Assembly (NCBI GenBank): GCA_034409055.1
Contig: DAOUMU010000026.1
Span: 1-21,199 of the forward strand
Length of the DNA stretch: 21,199 bases
Direction of reading: 5' to 3'
Source: DAOUMU01 sp034409055
GTDB taxonomy: Bacteria > Chloroflexota > Anaerolineae > 4572-78 > J111
Positions 14,482 through 21,199 of this stretch are shown one piece after another. The notes under the pieces are model-generated. The model ran no database searches and was not told where the DNA came from. It saw nothing but the letters and a program-made list of their open reading frames with translations. The position numbers were made by a program, and so were the translations under genes. Every line of letters begins with the position of its first letter. Position 1 is the first letter of the stretch.

Positions 14482-16197
14482 ATGGAAACAATCACTCGCC
14501 TCAAGAAAATACTCTTCGTCCTTCCCTACCTGTACCTCAAAAAAACTTCACGCTTCACGCCATATACCCTGTGGGTTCACATCTGCCCTGCCTGTGCCCC
14601 TTTTTTGGGTATGGGTTCACGTCACTTATATAATAGGTTTATCCTCCTCTTCTCGATTATTCTTATCCTGCTGCTCCTCCCTCTCTCCTTACTCCCTACT
14701 CCTTACTTCCTACTCCCGACCTACGCCCAATCCCCCACCCCCGAACCCACGCCCACCCCTGATGTCCTGGTCACCTGGAGTAACCCCCTGCCCCTCATCC
14801 GCCAGGTGACTGTGGTACGCCAGGGGGTAGAAGTGTTTGACCTTTTGGCGGTTGATGGGCAGCTATACGCCGGCACAAATAATGGGATATTTGTCAGTGA
14901 GGATGAGGGCACGAGTTGGCGGGGGGTGAATGAGGGACTGCCGGATTCCGTGGGGGTCTGGTCACTGCTGGCGGTGGCAGGACGGTTGTATGCTGGCACG
15001 TTTGAAGGTGTATTTGTGAGCGAGGCTGGAAGCGAGACGTGGCACGACGCCAATGAAGGGCTGCCGGCTACGAACGTCAAGTCACTGTTGGCAGTGGAGA
15101 AACGGTTATATGCCGGCACGAATAACGGGGTGTTTGTCAGTGAGAATGGAGGTAACAGTTGGCGCAGGGTAGAGGAAGATTTGCCGGTTGCTGATGTCTG
15201 GTCGCTGCTTAAGATGCAGGGCAGGCTATATGTCAGGATGGCTGACGGCGTATTCATGAGCCAGGATGGTGGTAAGACATGGCGCCGGGTAGATGAGGGA
15301 CCGCCGGCTATCAGTGGCGATGCGCTGTTGGAGGTAGGCGGACGACTGTATGCTGGCGTGTTTGGCGGTGTGTTTGTCAGCGAGGATGGGGGAGCCAGTT
15401 GGCGGGGCACAGGTGAGGGACTACCGGCGGCCAATGTCTGGTCATTATTGGAGGTGAGGGGGCGGCTGTATGCCGGAACGGCTGTGGGTCTGTTTGCGAG
15501 TGAAGCGAGTGAAACGAGTGAAAATGAAGGTCAGCGTTGGCACAGGGCGAGTGAGACAGTGCCGGCTGCCGATATCAATACCCTGCTGGCGGTGGGGAGA
15601 CGGCTGTATGCCGGAACGGCTGGCGGCGTTTTTGTCAGCGAAGATGAGGGCGAAAGCTGGCAAGGAGCAAATGAGGGCTTACTGACGGCCGATATTTCGT
15701 CGCTGCTTGAAATGGATAAACGGCTGTATGCCGGAACCTTTAGTGGCGGTGTGTTTGTGAGCGAGGACGGGGGGACCAGTTGGCACGAGACAGGAGAAGG
15801 CTTACCGGCGGCCAGTGTCTCCTCGCTACTGGCCATGGCCGGGCGATTGTATGCCGGCACCGATGAGGGCGTATTTCTTAGCGAGGATGGGGGCGAGACC
15901 TGGCGCCAGGTGAATGAGGCCTTGCCGGATTCTTTTGTCAATACCTTGTTGGCGGTGGCAGGGCGGCTCTATGCCGGGACAGATGGGGGAGTGTTTGTGA
16001 GTGAGGATGGCGGGGTAAGTTGGCGTAAGACGGGTGAGGGACTACCGGCGGCCAGTGTCTGGTCGTTATTAGAGGTGGACGGACGACTGTATGCCGGGAC
16101 GTTTGGCGGCGTGTTTGTGAGCGAAGATGGCGGCCAGAGATGGCACGAGGCGAATGAAGGACTGGCCGCTTCTATTTGGTCGCTGCTAGAGGTGTAA
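14482..16197 (+). CDS. N-terminal part of a propeller sensor-ATPase, ended by in-frame TAA
   Basis: The 571 codons encode a hydrophobic segment (52-80, ending PTYAQ) that should export or anchor the protein, a Pro/Thr linker (SPTPEPTPTP), then eleven repeats of about 41 residues. Each repeat reads like LLAV-GRLYAGT-GGVFVSEDGG-SW, with LPAA-VWS between; this matches Ycf48/BNR-type beta-propeller blades, expected outside the cell. The frame stops at TAA 16195-16197 and TAG 16201-16203 in the middle of a blade, but the same frame continues as the next gene entry. A start at 14482 is supported by AAGGGG upstream and by the promoter. Residues about 22-48 are encoded by a dispersed GTGAAGCG-type repeat, so the true start could lie further in, for example at ATG 14611. 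It is probably one gene with the two following fragments. Confidence 0.75.
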   Translation: METITRLKKILFVLPYLYLKKTSRFTPYTLWVHICPACAPFLGMGSRHLYNRFILLFSIILILLLLPLSLLPTPYFLLPTYAQSPTPEPTPTPDVLVTWSNPLPLIRQVTVVRQGVEVFDLLAVDGQLYAGTNNGIFVSEDEGTSWRGVNEGLPDSVGVWSLLAVAGRLYAGTFEGVFVSEAGSETWHDANEGLPATNVKSLLAVEKRLYAGTNNGVFVSENGGNSWRRVEEDLPVADVWSLLKMQGRLYVRMADGVFMSQDGGKTWRRVDEGPPAISGDALLEVGGRLYAGVFGGVFVSEDGGASWRGTGEGLPAANVWSLLEVRGRLYAGTAVGLFASEASETSENEGQRWHRASETVPAADINTLLAVGRRLYAGTAGGVFVSEDEGESWQGANEGLLTADISSLLEMDKRLYAGTFSGGVFVSEDGGTSWHETGEGLPAASVSSLLAMAGRLYAGTDEGVFLSEDGGETWRQVNEALPDSFVNTLLAVAGRLYAGTDGGVFVSEDGGVSWRKTGEGLPAASVWSLLEVDGRLYAGTFGGVFVSEDGGQRWHEANEGLAASIWSLLEV

Positions 16198-16512
16198 GGG
16201 TAGCTGTATGCCGGGGCGTTTAGCGGCGGTGTGTTTGTGAGCGAGGATAAGGGGGCAAGTTGGCACGAGACAGGTGAGGGCTTACCGGCGGCCAGTGTCT
16301 CCTCGCTACTGGCCATGGCCGGGCGGTTGTATGCCGGCACCGATGAGGGCGTATTTCTTAGCGAGGATGGGGGCGAGACCTGGCGTGGGGCCAATGAGGG
16401 GTTGACAGATTCTAACATCAGGTCGCTCCTGGCCGTGGCAGGGCGGCTATATGCCGGAACATTGGGCGGTGGCGTATTTTTGAGCGAGGACGGTGGCACG
16501 ACCTGGCAGCCG
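14842..16512 (+). repeat. Fourteen tandem propeller-blade repeats (about 123 bp)
   Basis: The LYAG core recurs from 14863 at a pitch near 41 codons, with fourteen clear copies. Six weaker copies continue to about 17280. Segment 15781-15905 reappears at 16261-16385 with only 3 differences in 125 bases (480 bp apart, four blades), which points to recent duplication or gene conversion. Confidence 0.88.
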
Positions 16513-19104
16513 GCCAACGGCCCCATCCCGATGCGCCAGGAGTCCGACAAAACCCATTCCCTGCTGATTCAAGACCTGCTCCCGGCCGGCACCTTAAATG
16601 AGGTTTACCTGGCCACCCAGGGGGGTGGTGTATGGACTCTGACCGAAACCGGACAGATCAGTCCTACTCAGGAATTACCCACACCTGCCAGCCGGAACGT
16701 CCAGACCCTGACCCTGGACAACGCCAGGCAACTGTATGCCGGAACCTTTGCTCGCCTCTACGTGAGACCGGTGGGTCAGGACCAGGCCTGGCAATCGTTT
16801 TCTGCCACCCAGATCGAGCGTGAAATTCAGGCCGTGGCCGTGGATCTGCCAGTTCTCTATGCCGTCACCGGCGGTCAGCAAGTGGTTAAAAGTGGGGACA
16901 ACGGGACCACCTGGCGGACGTTGCCCGCCCCTGTCCCCGGCCTGTATACCACGCGGCTCATCCTGGGGGCCAATCCGGGCGTTCTCTATGCGGCCACCAA
17001 CGACGGCATTTACCGCAGCCTGGACGATAGCCAGAGTTGGCAGGAGACAAAGCTGCAAGGTGAAAACGTGCGGGAGTTGGTCAGCGCCGGGGCGGGGACG
17101 TTTTATGCCGCCACCAGGATCGGGCTCTACAAAACAACTGACAGTTGGCAGCATGCGGAGCGCATCTTTACCGGGGATTTTACTTCGGTCGCCATTGACC
17201 CTTTTGACTCCCAGGTGATCTACGCCGCCGCTCGCGACCGCCTGTTGTTCAGTCGAAATGAGGGGGACAATTTTCAGGAAATGCCCCTGCCTGAAAGTAT
17301 GATCGTCGACCGGCTGGCCGTCAGCCCGATGGTACCCAATCGACTCTGGGCGGTCGATAGCCAGCAAGGGCGCGTCGTCTGGGGCACGGCCAACCCCCAT
17401 TTCAGCGCTCCCCTGTTCTGGCTGCGCCTGATAGCCCCCTGGCTGGGCGCGGTGCTGATCGTGGGCACGATTGGCCTGCTTGGTCTCTCCCGGTACAGTG
17501 GCCTGCCGGTACGCTTATTACTCCGGCAAAAATTAATGCTGCTGCCGGTGGCCCTTGGCTATGACGATTATCGCCGGCAATGGGAACATAGTTCGCCCCT
17601 GGGACAACTCCTGGTTCTGCTCATCCCGGCCAAAACCGGGCTGGATACGCCCCAGTTGATCAAGAGGCTGGCTGAATTAGACGTGCCTGTGGCGGCCGAC
17701 CAATTGGAAACCGAGTTGAACGCCGTCTGTCGCAATGGATTACTACGCCAGCAAGAGGGGCGTTACTACCTGACCAACCCACCGCTGGCCCACGTCCTGC
17801 AGGATGATGAAGGCAAAACCGGTCGCCTGATCTTGGCCGAACAAATCCGCTACGACCATCCCCTTTGCGCCAATGCCCGCCGTTTTCTCCAGCAAGCCGG
17901 TTTCAGTCTCATCCCCGTGGCCGAACCGCTGCTCTACCGGGCTGAACTGACCTCTACCGCCTGGCAGCGCCTGCTGCCGGCCAAGATCTATGCTCGCTTT
18001 CTGCCCGGTGAAACTCTGAACGACCGCCGGGTTCTGGCTATTCGACAGCAGGTGCAGCAGGTTGATCCCCAGGCCAGTGTCATTCTGGCCATCACCGACC
18101 GCCGTCCCACCGACTCAGGCTGGGCTCAGGTGGGTACGCTGCGTATCAGCGGCTTTACCATCCTGCCCCTCGACAGTGCCCTGCTGAATGAGGGTCTGAC
18201 CACCGGTCGGGAAAGGGCCCTCCTACGTCTTGAGATCGAACAGCGCCTGGGAACCGACTATAACCCCTACGACGTACGTGACCCGGTGGCCGGTGCGTTC
18301 AGTTTCTTTGGTCGTGATGCTCTGGTCGAAACCTTGCTTCACCGTCTGGCCGAAGGTCGACCGGTCGGTATTTTTGGTTTACGCAAGTTGGGCAAGAGTT
18401 CTCTGCTTCAGGCACTGCGGGACCGGGCTCCCTTTCCGGTGGCTATAGTCAACTTGCAAACAATCGGCCGGAGCGGAGGGCTGGTCGACCTGTATCGACG
18501 TATCCTGCGTTACTGGGCGCAGGAAATCCGTCTGAAAACTGATCTTGAGTGGAGTCCCCCAATGCTTGTGACCGACGACCCCACCGGAGCCTTTGTGACC
18601 ACCATCCTCAACCTGCTGGATCAGCTCGAGACAGTGTTGTCCGAGGTGCGCCTGGGGCTTTTGCTGGACGAGGTTGAATTGATCGTTCCCCGTCCCGACG
18701 GTAGTGGTCCTGACCTTGATCGTTACCTGACCCTGCTCCGAGCCCTACGCGGTCTGGTCGACGAGGATGGCCGCCTGTCGTTGGCGGTGGCCAGTCTCAA
18801 TCCGGCCCTCAACCGTATCAATGCCTGGGGCGACGAGCAAAATCCTACCTTCAACCTCCTCCAGGAGATCAACCTGCCTCCCCTGACTGCTGAGGACTGC
18901 ATCCAGATGGTTCGTAACATCGGCCGTCAGATCGGTCTGGTCTACAGTGAAGCCAGCCTGACCGCTATCGCCAGCCTCAGTGGGGGCCATCCCTTCCTGG
19001 CTCGCCAGTTGTGCAGCCTGCTTTACCGGCGACGTAACCGCCAGGCCGGTCAGATCGAGGCCAGCGAAATTCCGGCAGCGGTCCATCAATTCATCTACGA
19101 CTAG
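16231..19104 (+). CDS. Middle part of the propeller sensor-ATPase: blades, membrane helix, P-loop ATPase
   Basis: This runs in the same frame as the preceding fragment and ends at in-frame TAG 19102-19104. Numbering from GTG 16231: blade repeats to about 350; a single membrane helix at 395-419 (FWLRLIAPWLGAVLIVGTIG); a likely winged helix at 455-525; an uncharacterised alpha/beta segment at 585-675; then an ATPase starting DPVAGAFSFFGRD (684-696), with Walker A GLRKLGKSS (716-724), Walker B LLLDEVE (810-816) and SGGHPFLARQLC (917-928). The ATPase style is that of STAND/archaeal-type ATPases used as signalling switches. Topology suggests propeller outside and ATPase inside. The GTG has no Shine-Dalgarno, so independent translation is doubtful. 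Intact catalytic motifs argue that inactivation, if real, is recent. Confidence 0.72.
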   Translation: MFVSEDKGASWHETGEGLPAASVSSLLAMAGRLYAGTDEGVFLSEDGGETWRGANEGLTDSNIRSLLAVAGRLYAGTLGGGVFLSEDGGTTWQPANGPIPMRQESDKTHSLLIQDLLPAGTLNEVYLATQGGGVWTLTETGQISPTQELPTPASRNVQTLTLDNARQLYAGTFARLYVRPVGQDQAWQSFSATQIEREIQAVAVDLPVLYAVTGGQQVVKSGDNGTTWRTLPAPVPGLYTTRLILGANPGVLYAATNDGIYRSLDDSQSWQETKLQGENVRELVSAGAGTFYAATRIGLYKTTDSWQHAERIFTGDFTSVAIDPFDSQVIYAAARDRLLFSRNEGDNFQEMPLPESMIVDRLAVSPMVPNRLWAVDSQQGRVVWGTANPHFSAPLFWLRLIAPWLGAVLIVGTIGLLGLSRYSGLPVRLLLRQKLMLLPVALGYDDYRRQWEHSSPLGQLLVLLIPAKTGLDTPQLIKRLAELDVPVAADQLETELNAVCRNGLLRQQEGRYYLTNPPLAHVLQDDEGKTGRLILAEQIRYDHPLCANARRFLQQAGFSLIPVAEPLLYRAELTSTAWQRLLPAKIYARFLPGETLNDRRVLAIRQQVQQVDPQASVILAITDRRPTDSGWAQVGTLRISGFTILPLDSALLNEGLTTGRERALLRLEIEQRLGTDYNPYDVRDPVAGAFSFFGRDALVETLLHRLAEGRPVGIFGLRKLGKSSLLQALRDRAPFPVAIVNLQTIGRSGGLVDLYRRILRYWAQEIRLKTDLEWSPPMLVTDDPTGAFVTTILNLLDQLETVLSEVRLGLLLDEVELIVPRPDGSGPDLDRYLTLLRALRGLVDEDGRLSLAVASLNPALNRINAWGDEQNPTFNLLQEINLPPLTAEDCIQMVRNIGRQIGLVYSEASLTAIASLSGGHPFLARQLCSLLYRRRNRQAGQIEASEIPAAVHQFIYD

Positions 19105-19401
19105 GCCACCGTGGCCCACCTGGATAATGGTCTGTGGCAAGAGATGGGCAACGCCGCTATTTGGGGTCGCCTTGGCGCTGAAACTAACCAGACCCTCTTG
19201 CTCGAACTGGCTCGCGCAGATGTCCCCATCTACCAGGCCGAGTTACTCATCGGTCCCAACGCCGACGCTCGCCAGACGGCCCTGATTAACCTGGCCCGGT
19301 ATCACCTCATCGATCAGCCGGAGCCGGGCTATTACGTCCTTCAGTTTGGCTTACTGCGGGAATGGCTCCGCCGGCGTAAATTAGGTTTAGCCACGAATTA
19401 G
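19105..19401 (+). pseudogene. C-terminal tail of the propeller sensor-ATPase after a TAG
   Basis: Ninety-eight codons continue the same frame after TAG 19102-19104, to a final TAG at 19399-19401. The text (WQEMGNAAIWGRL, then IYQAELLIGP, then YYVLQFGLLREWLRRR) looks like a winged-helix tail. It resembles the end of the next ATPase, which has YRAVGSLFRDWFLQH at the matching place. It is therefore part of the same domain as the upstream fragment. No Shine-Dalgarno precedes GTG 19111, so it is not a separate gene. Confidence 0.65.
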
Positions 19402-19484
19402 TGTGAACTCTTTTCGATTCGAGTGAATTCGCGTAATTCGTGGTAGGATTTTCACCCAATACGCAATAGATATCGGAGCGAACA

Positions 19485-20849
19485 ATGCCCAAAGACAACC
19501 CATTCTACTACAACCTGCCCACCCGCCCGGCTGACTTTGTTGGTCGCTGGCCGCTCGTCGAAGAAATCGTGGCCGACCTAGCCCGGCCCCGTCCTGACTC
19601 CTGGGCTGTCATCGGCGGGCGGCGCTTTGGCAAGAGTAGTGTCCTCAAAGCCATCGAGGCCCGTCTATTGAAGCGATTGGCACATACCGCTCCGGGCGAT
19701 TGGTATATTTTTCCACTCGTTGTCGACCTCAAAGGCAGTGAGACGGATACGGAACAAAACGTCTACGCCCGTATTGTTCGCCTGCTATATCGAGCCTTAC
19801 ATCGCAGCCCGATGGTCAGCCTGGAGCTACACCGGACTCGTCTGCATACGGTGGTCAACACCCAGCTCGAAATGCTGTCATTCTACCAGTTTGAAGACAC
19901 CTTAGACGATTTGATGATCTCCTTTGAAGCGCATCACGGCCCCCTGCGCCTGGCTTTACTGCTGGACGAAGTTGAGGCCATCACCCGCTTTGATTGGTCC
20001 GAAACCTTGTTTAATCAACTCCGGGCGATCATCTACGACGGGCCTCTGGCCGACATGGTGAAGCTGGTACTGACCGGGGCAGCCGGGGTGACCCGGGTTC
20101 GTCACGAAGGGTCGCCCTTGCTAAACGCGGTCAAAATCATTCATCTGGCTGCCTTATCTGAAACCGACATAAAAATCTTGATCGATCGAGCCCAGGTGGT
20201 CCCTGAGGCGGTGCGTATCGCCGTGCAAACGCAGAGTGGGGGGCATCCCTTTATTGCTCAATATTTATTGCACCACTTATGGCATGACGGCCTGGCCCAG
20301 GCCACGCCGGCCCAGGTGGAGCAGGTGGCTCATCAACTGCGCCGGCAACGGGCGGCTGATCTACAAGGCTGGTGGGCCGCTATCGACGACAGTGGTCAGT
20401 TTGCCTACGCCCAGCTTATTAATGCGGATGACTGGGTGGATGAGCAGAGGCTGATGGCTCAGGCGCATCATATCACCCAGCCTCTCGATCAGGGACTGGC
20501 CGCCCTGTGCTATCATGGCTTAGCCATCCGTGACCCAAACGGACAACGCTATCGAGCCGTTGGCAGCCTATTCCGGGATTGGTTTTTACAGCATACGGCC
20601 TGTGCCCGCTCTTTGGGTATCCGAAATGGTGAGCAGACTACGAGTACCCGCTCTGAGTTGATCGAAGAACGGGAGTCACTGAAGCGCCAGTTACGACAGT
20701 ATCGCAAAGACCTCTTGCAGTTGCAGGAGCAAAAGGCGCAATACGGCCTGAATGTTCCCCTGGATATCCTGAATGGTATCGACAACGCCCAACAAAACAT
20801 CGAGCGTATCGAAGCCCGCTTGAAGACAATCAAGGCGCAACTCATTTAA
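19485..20849 (+). CDS. Soluble P-loop (STAND-like) ATPase with C-terminal coiled-coil module
   Basis: This 454-aa protein resembles the C-terminal half of the upstream sensor: PADFVGR (15-21), Walker A GGRRFGKSS (44-52), Walker B LLLDEVE (158-164), a sensor-like LVLTGAAG (194-201), SGGHPFIAQYLL (251-262) and a winged-helix-like end (about 295-370). Residues 388-454 form a charged coiled coil with the pattern L-EQKAQYGLNVPLDILNGI (413-432). I recall similar short modules in multidomain signalling or conflict proteins of Chloroflexota and Cyanobacteria; this is not verified here. No signal or membrane segment is seen. It starts 83 bp after the sensor frame ends, with GGAG 9 nt before the ATG, and may share its transcript. 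The frame is intact, unlike its neighbour. Confidence 0.85.
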   Translation: MPKDNPFYYNLPTRPADFVGRWPLVEEIVADLARPRPDSWAVIGGRRFGKSSVLKAIEARLLKRLAHTAPGDWYIFPLVVDLKGSETDTEQNVYARIVRLLYRALHRSPMVSLELHRTRLHTVVNTQLEMLSFYQFEDTLDDLMISFEAHHGPLRLALLLDEVEAITRFDWSETLFNQLRAIIYDGPLADMVKLVLTGAAGVTRVRHEGSPLLNAVKIIHLAALSETDIKILIDRAQVVPEAVRIAVQTQSGGHPFIAQYLLHHLWHDGLAQATPAQVEQVAHQLRRQRAADLQGWWAAIDDSGQFAYAQLINADDWVDEQRLMAQAHHITQPLDQGLAALCYHGLAIRDPNGQRYRAVGSLFRDWFLQHTACARSLGIRNGEQTTSTRSELIEERESLKRQLRQYRKDLLQLQEQKAQYGLNVPLDILNGIDNAQQNIERIEARLKTIKAQLI

Positions 20850-20862
20850 AATATGCCCCCCT

Positions 20863-21004
20863 GACACCCCCCAGCAGTTCCAATTTTAACCTGAAAGGTA
20901 GGGGCGAGGCAGGTCGAAACATAGTCTGTTTGCACCGAGAACCTCAATCCGACCTGCCTCGCCCCTACGCCATACCCAAATTTGGAATTGTTGGACACCC
21001 CCAG
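20863..21004. repeat. Inverted repeat, GTAGGGGCGAGGCA family, copy 2
   Basis: The inner arms, GTAGGGGCGAGGCAGGTCG (20898-20916) and its complement (20950-20968), pair over 19 bp without mismatch. The centre is the reverse complement of the centre of copy 1 (GTTTGCACCGAGAACCTCAA against TTGAGGGTCTCGGAGCAAAC). Weaker outer arms lie at about 20870-20889 and 20978-20996. GACACCCCC(C)AG occurs on both sides (20863-20874 and 20994-21004) as a possible target duplication. Confidence 0.82.
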
Positions 21005-21109
21005 AGGCTTTTGCTTGGCAACCTAACGCGTAGTACAATTGACCTCGTATCCATATATTGCTGGACAGAAGCAGTTAAAATTCGCCACATCTGCCCTGTG
21101 GATTCGCCT

Positions 21110-21199
21110 ATTCGCCATTCGCTTATTCGCCATTCGCCTATTCGCCATTGGCCTATTCGCTATTCGCTTATTCGCCATTCGCCTATTCGCCATTCGCCT
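21110..21199. repeat. 15-bp tandem array cut by the window end
   Basis: Six consecutive units of ATTCGCCATTCGCCT or variants run from 21110 to the last base. Third-position changes (CTT, GGCCT, GCTATT) mark individual units. The total length is unknown. The array follows ACATCTGCCCTGTGGATTCGC, which resembles 14580-14600. Confidence 0.92.

Noticed and set aside
14482..19401. Reassigned TAG codon in this organism
   Set aside because: TAG ends the 374-aa gene and the Amt-like gene at sensible positions, and one of the internal stops is TAA.

Overview
The window looks like accessory chromosome from a Chloroflexota bacterium, probably Anaerolineae-like. This is an inference from protein style (DUF362 protein, propeller/P-loop ATPase fusions, ribosome silencing factor) and from the density of palindromic and tandem intergenic repeats; no rRNA, tRNA or other phylogenetic marker is present. 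Base composition is GC-rich in most genes and AT-richer in repeats and in the HsdS recognition domains.

Left part (1-6576): a type I restriction module on the + strand. A structured inverted-repeat element precedes hsdS (584-1867). A spacer follows with a perfect TTGACA-17-TATAAT promoter and a tandem hairpin array, then hsdR (2529-5837) and, 25 bp later, a YgjP-type HExxH metalloprotein (5863-6576). No hsdM lies in the window; it may lie upstream. Middle-left (6577-10143): a truncated cyclic-nucleotide-binding fragment, a conserved protein of unknown function and a DUF362 protein, all on the - strand and separated by several mobile-looking inverted repeats.

Middle (10144-14199): a decayed molybdate-type ABC ATPase with its catalytic core deleted, abutting a 116-bp inverted-repeat element; rsfS on the - strand, apparently starting at CTG; a divergent ammonium-transporter-family membrane protein that appears to lack both channel histidines; tandem and inverted repeats; and thpR on the - strand.

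Right part (14482-20849): the most unusual locus. A single uninterrupted frame of about 1640 codons encodes a signal/anchor, about 20 beta-propeller-type repeats, one transmembrane helix, a winged-helix-like region and a P-loop ATPase with a C-terminal tail. Three in-frame stop codons (TAA, TAG, TAG) break it, with no frameshift. Right after it is a second, soluble P-loop ATPase of the same style with a C-terminal coiled-coil module. Together they look like a membrane-anchored sensor plus a cytoplasmic STAND-like partner. Whether the sensor is decaying, phase-silenced or read through cannot be settled from sequence alone.

At least ten distinct repeat structures fill the intergenic spaces. One repeat type has entered hsdR in frame and others form the leader of the propeller gene. 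The window ends inside a 15-bp tandem array.
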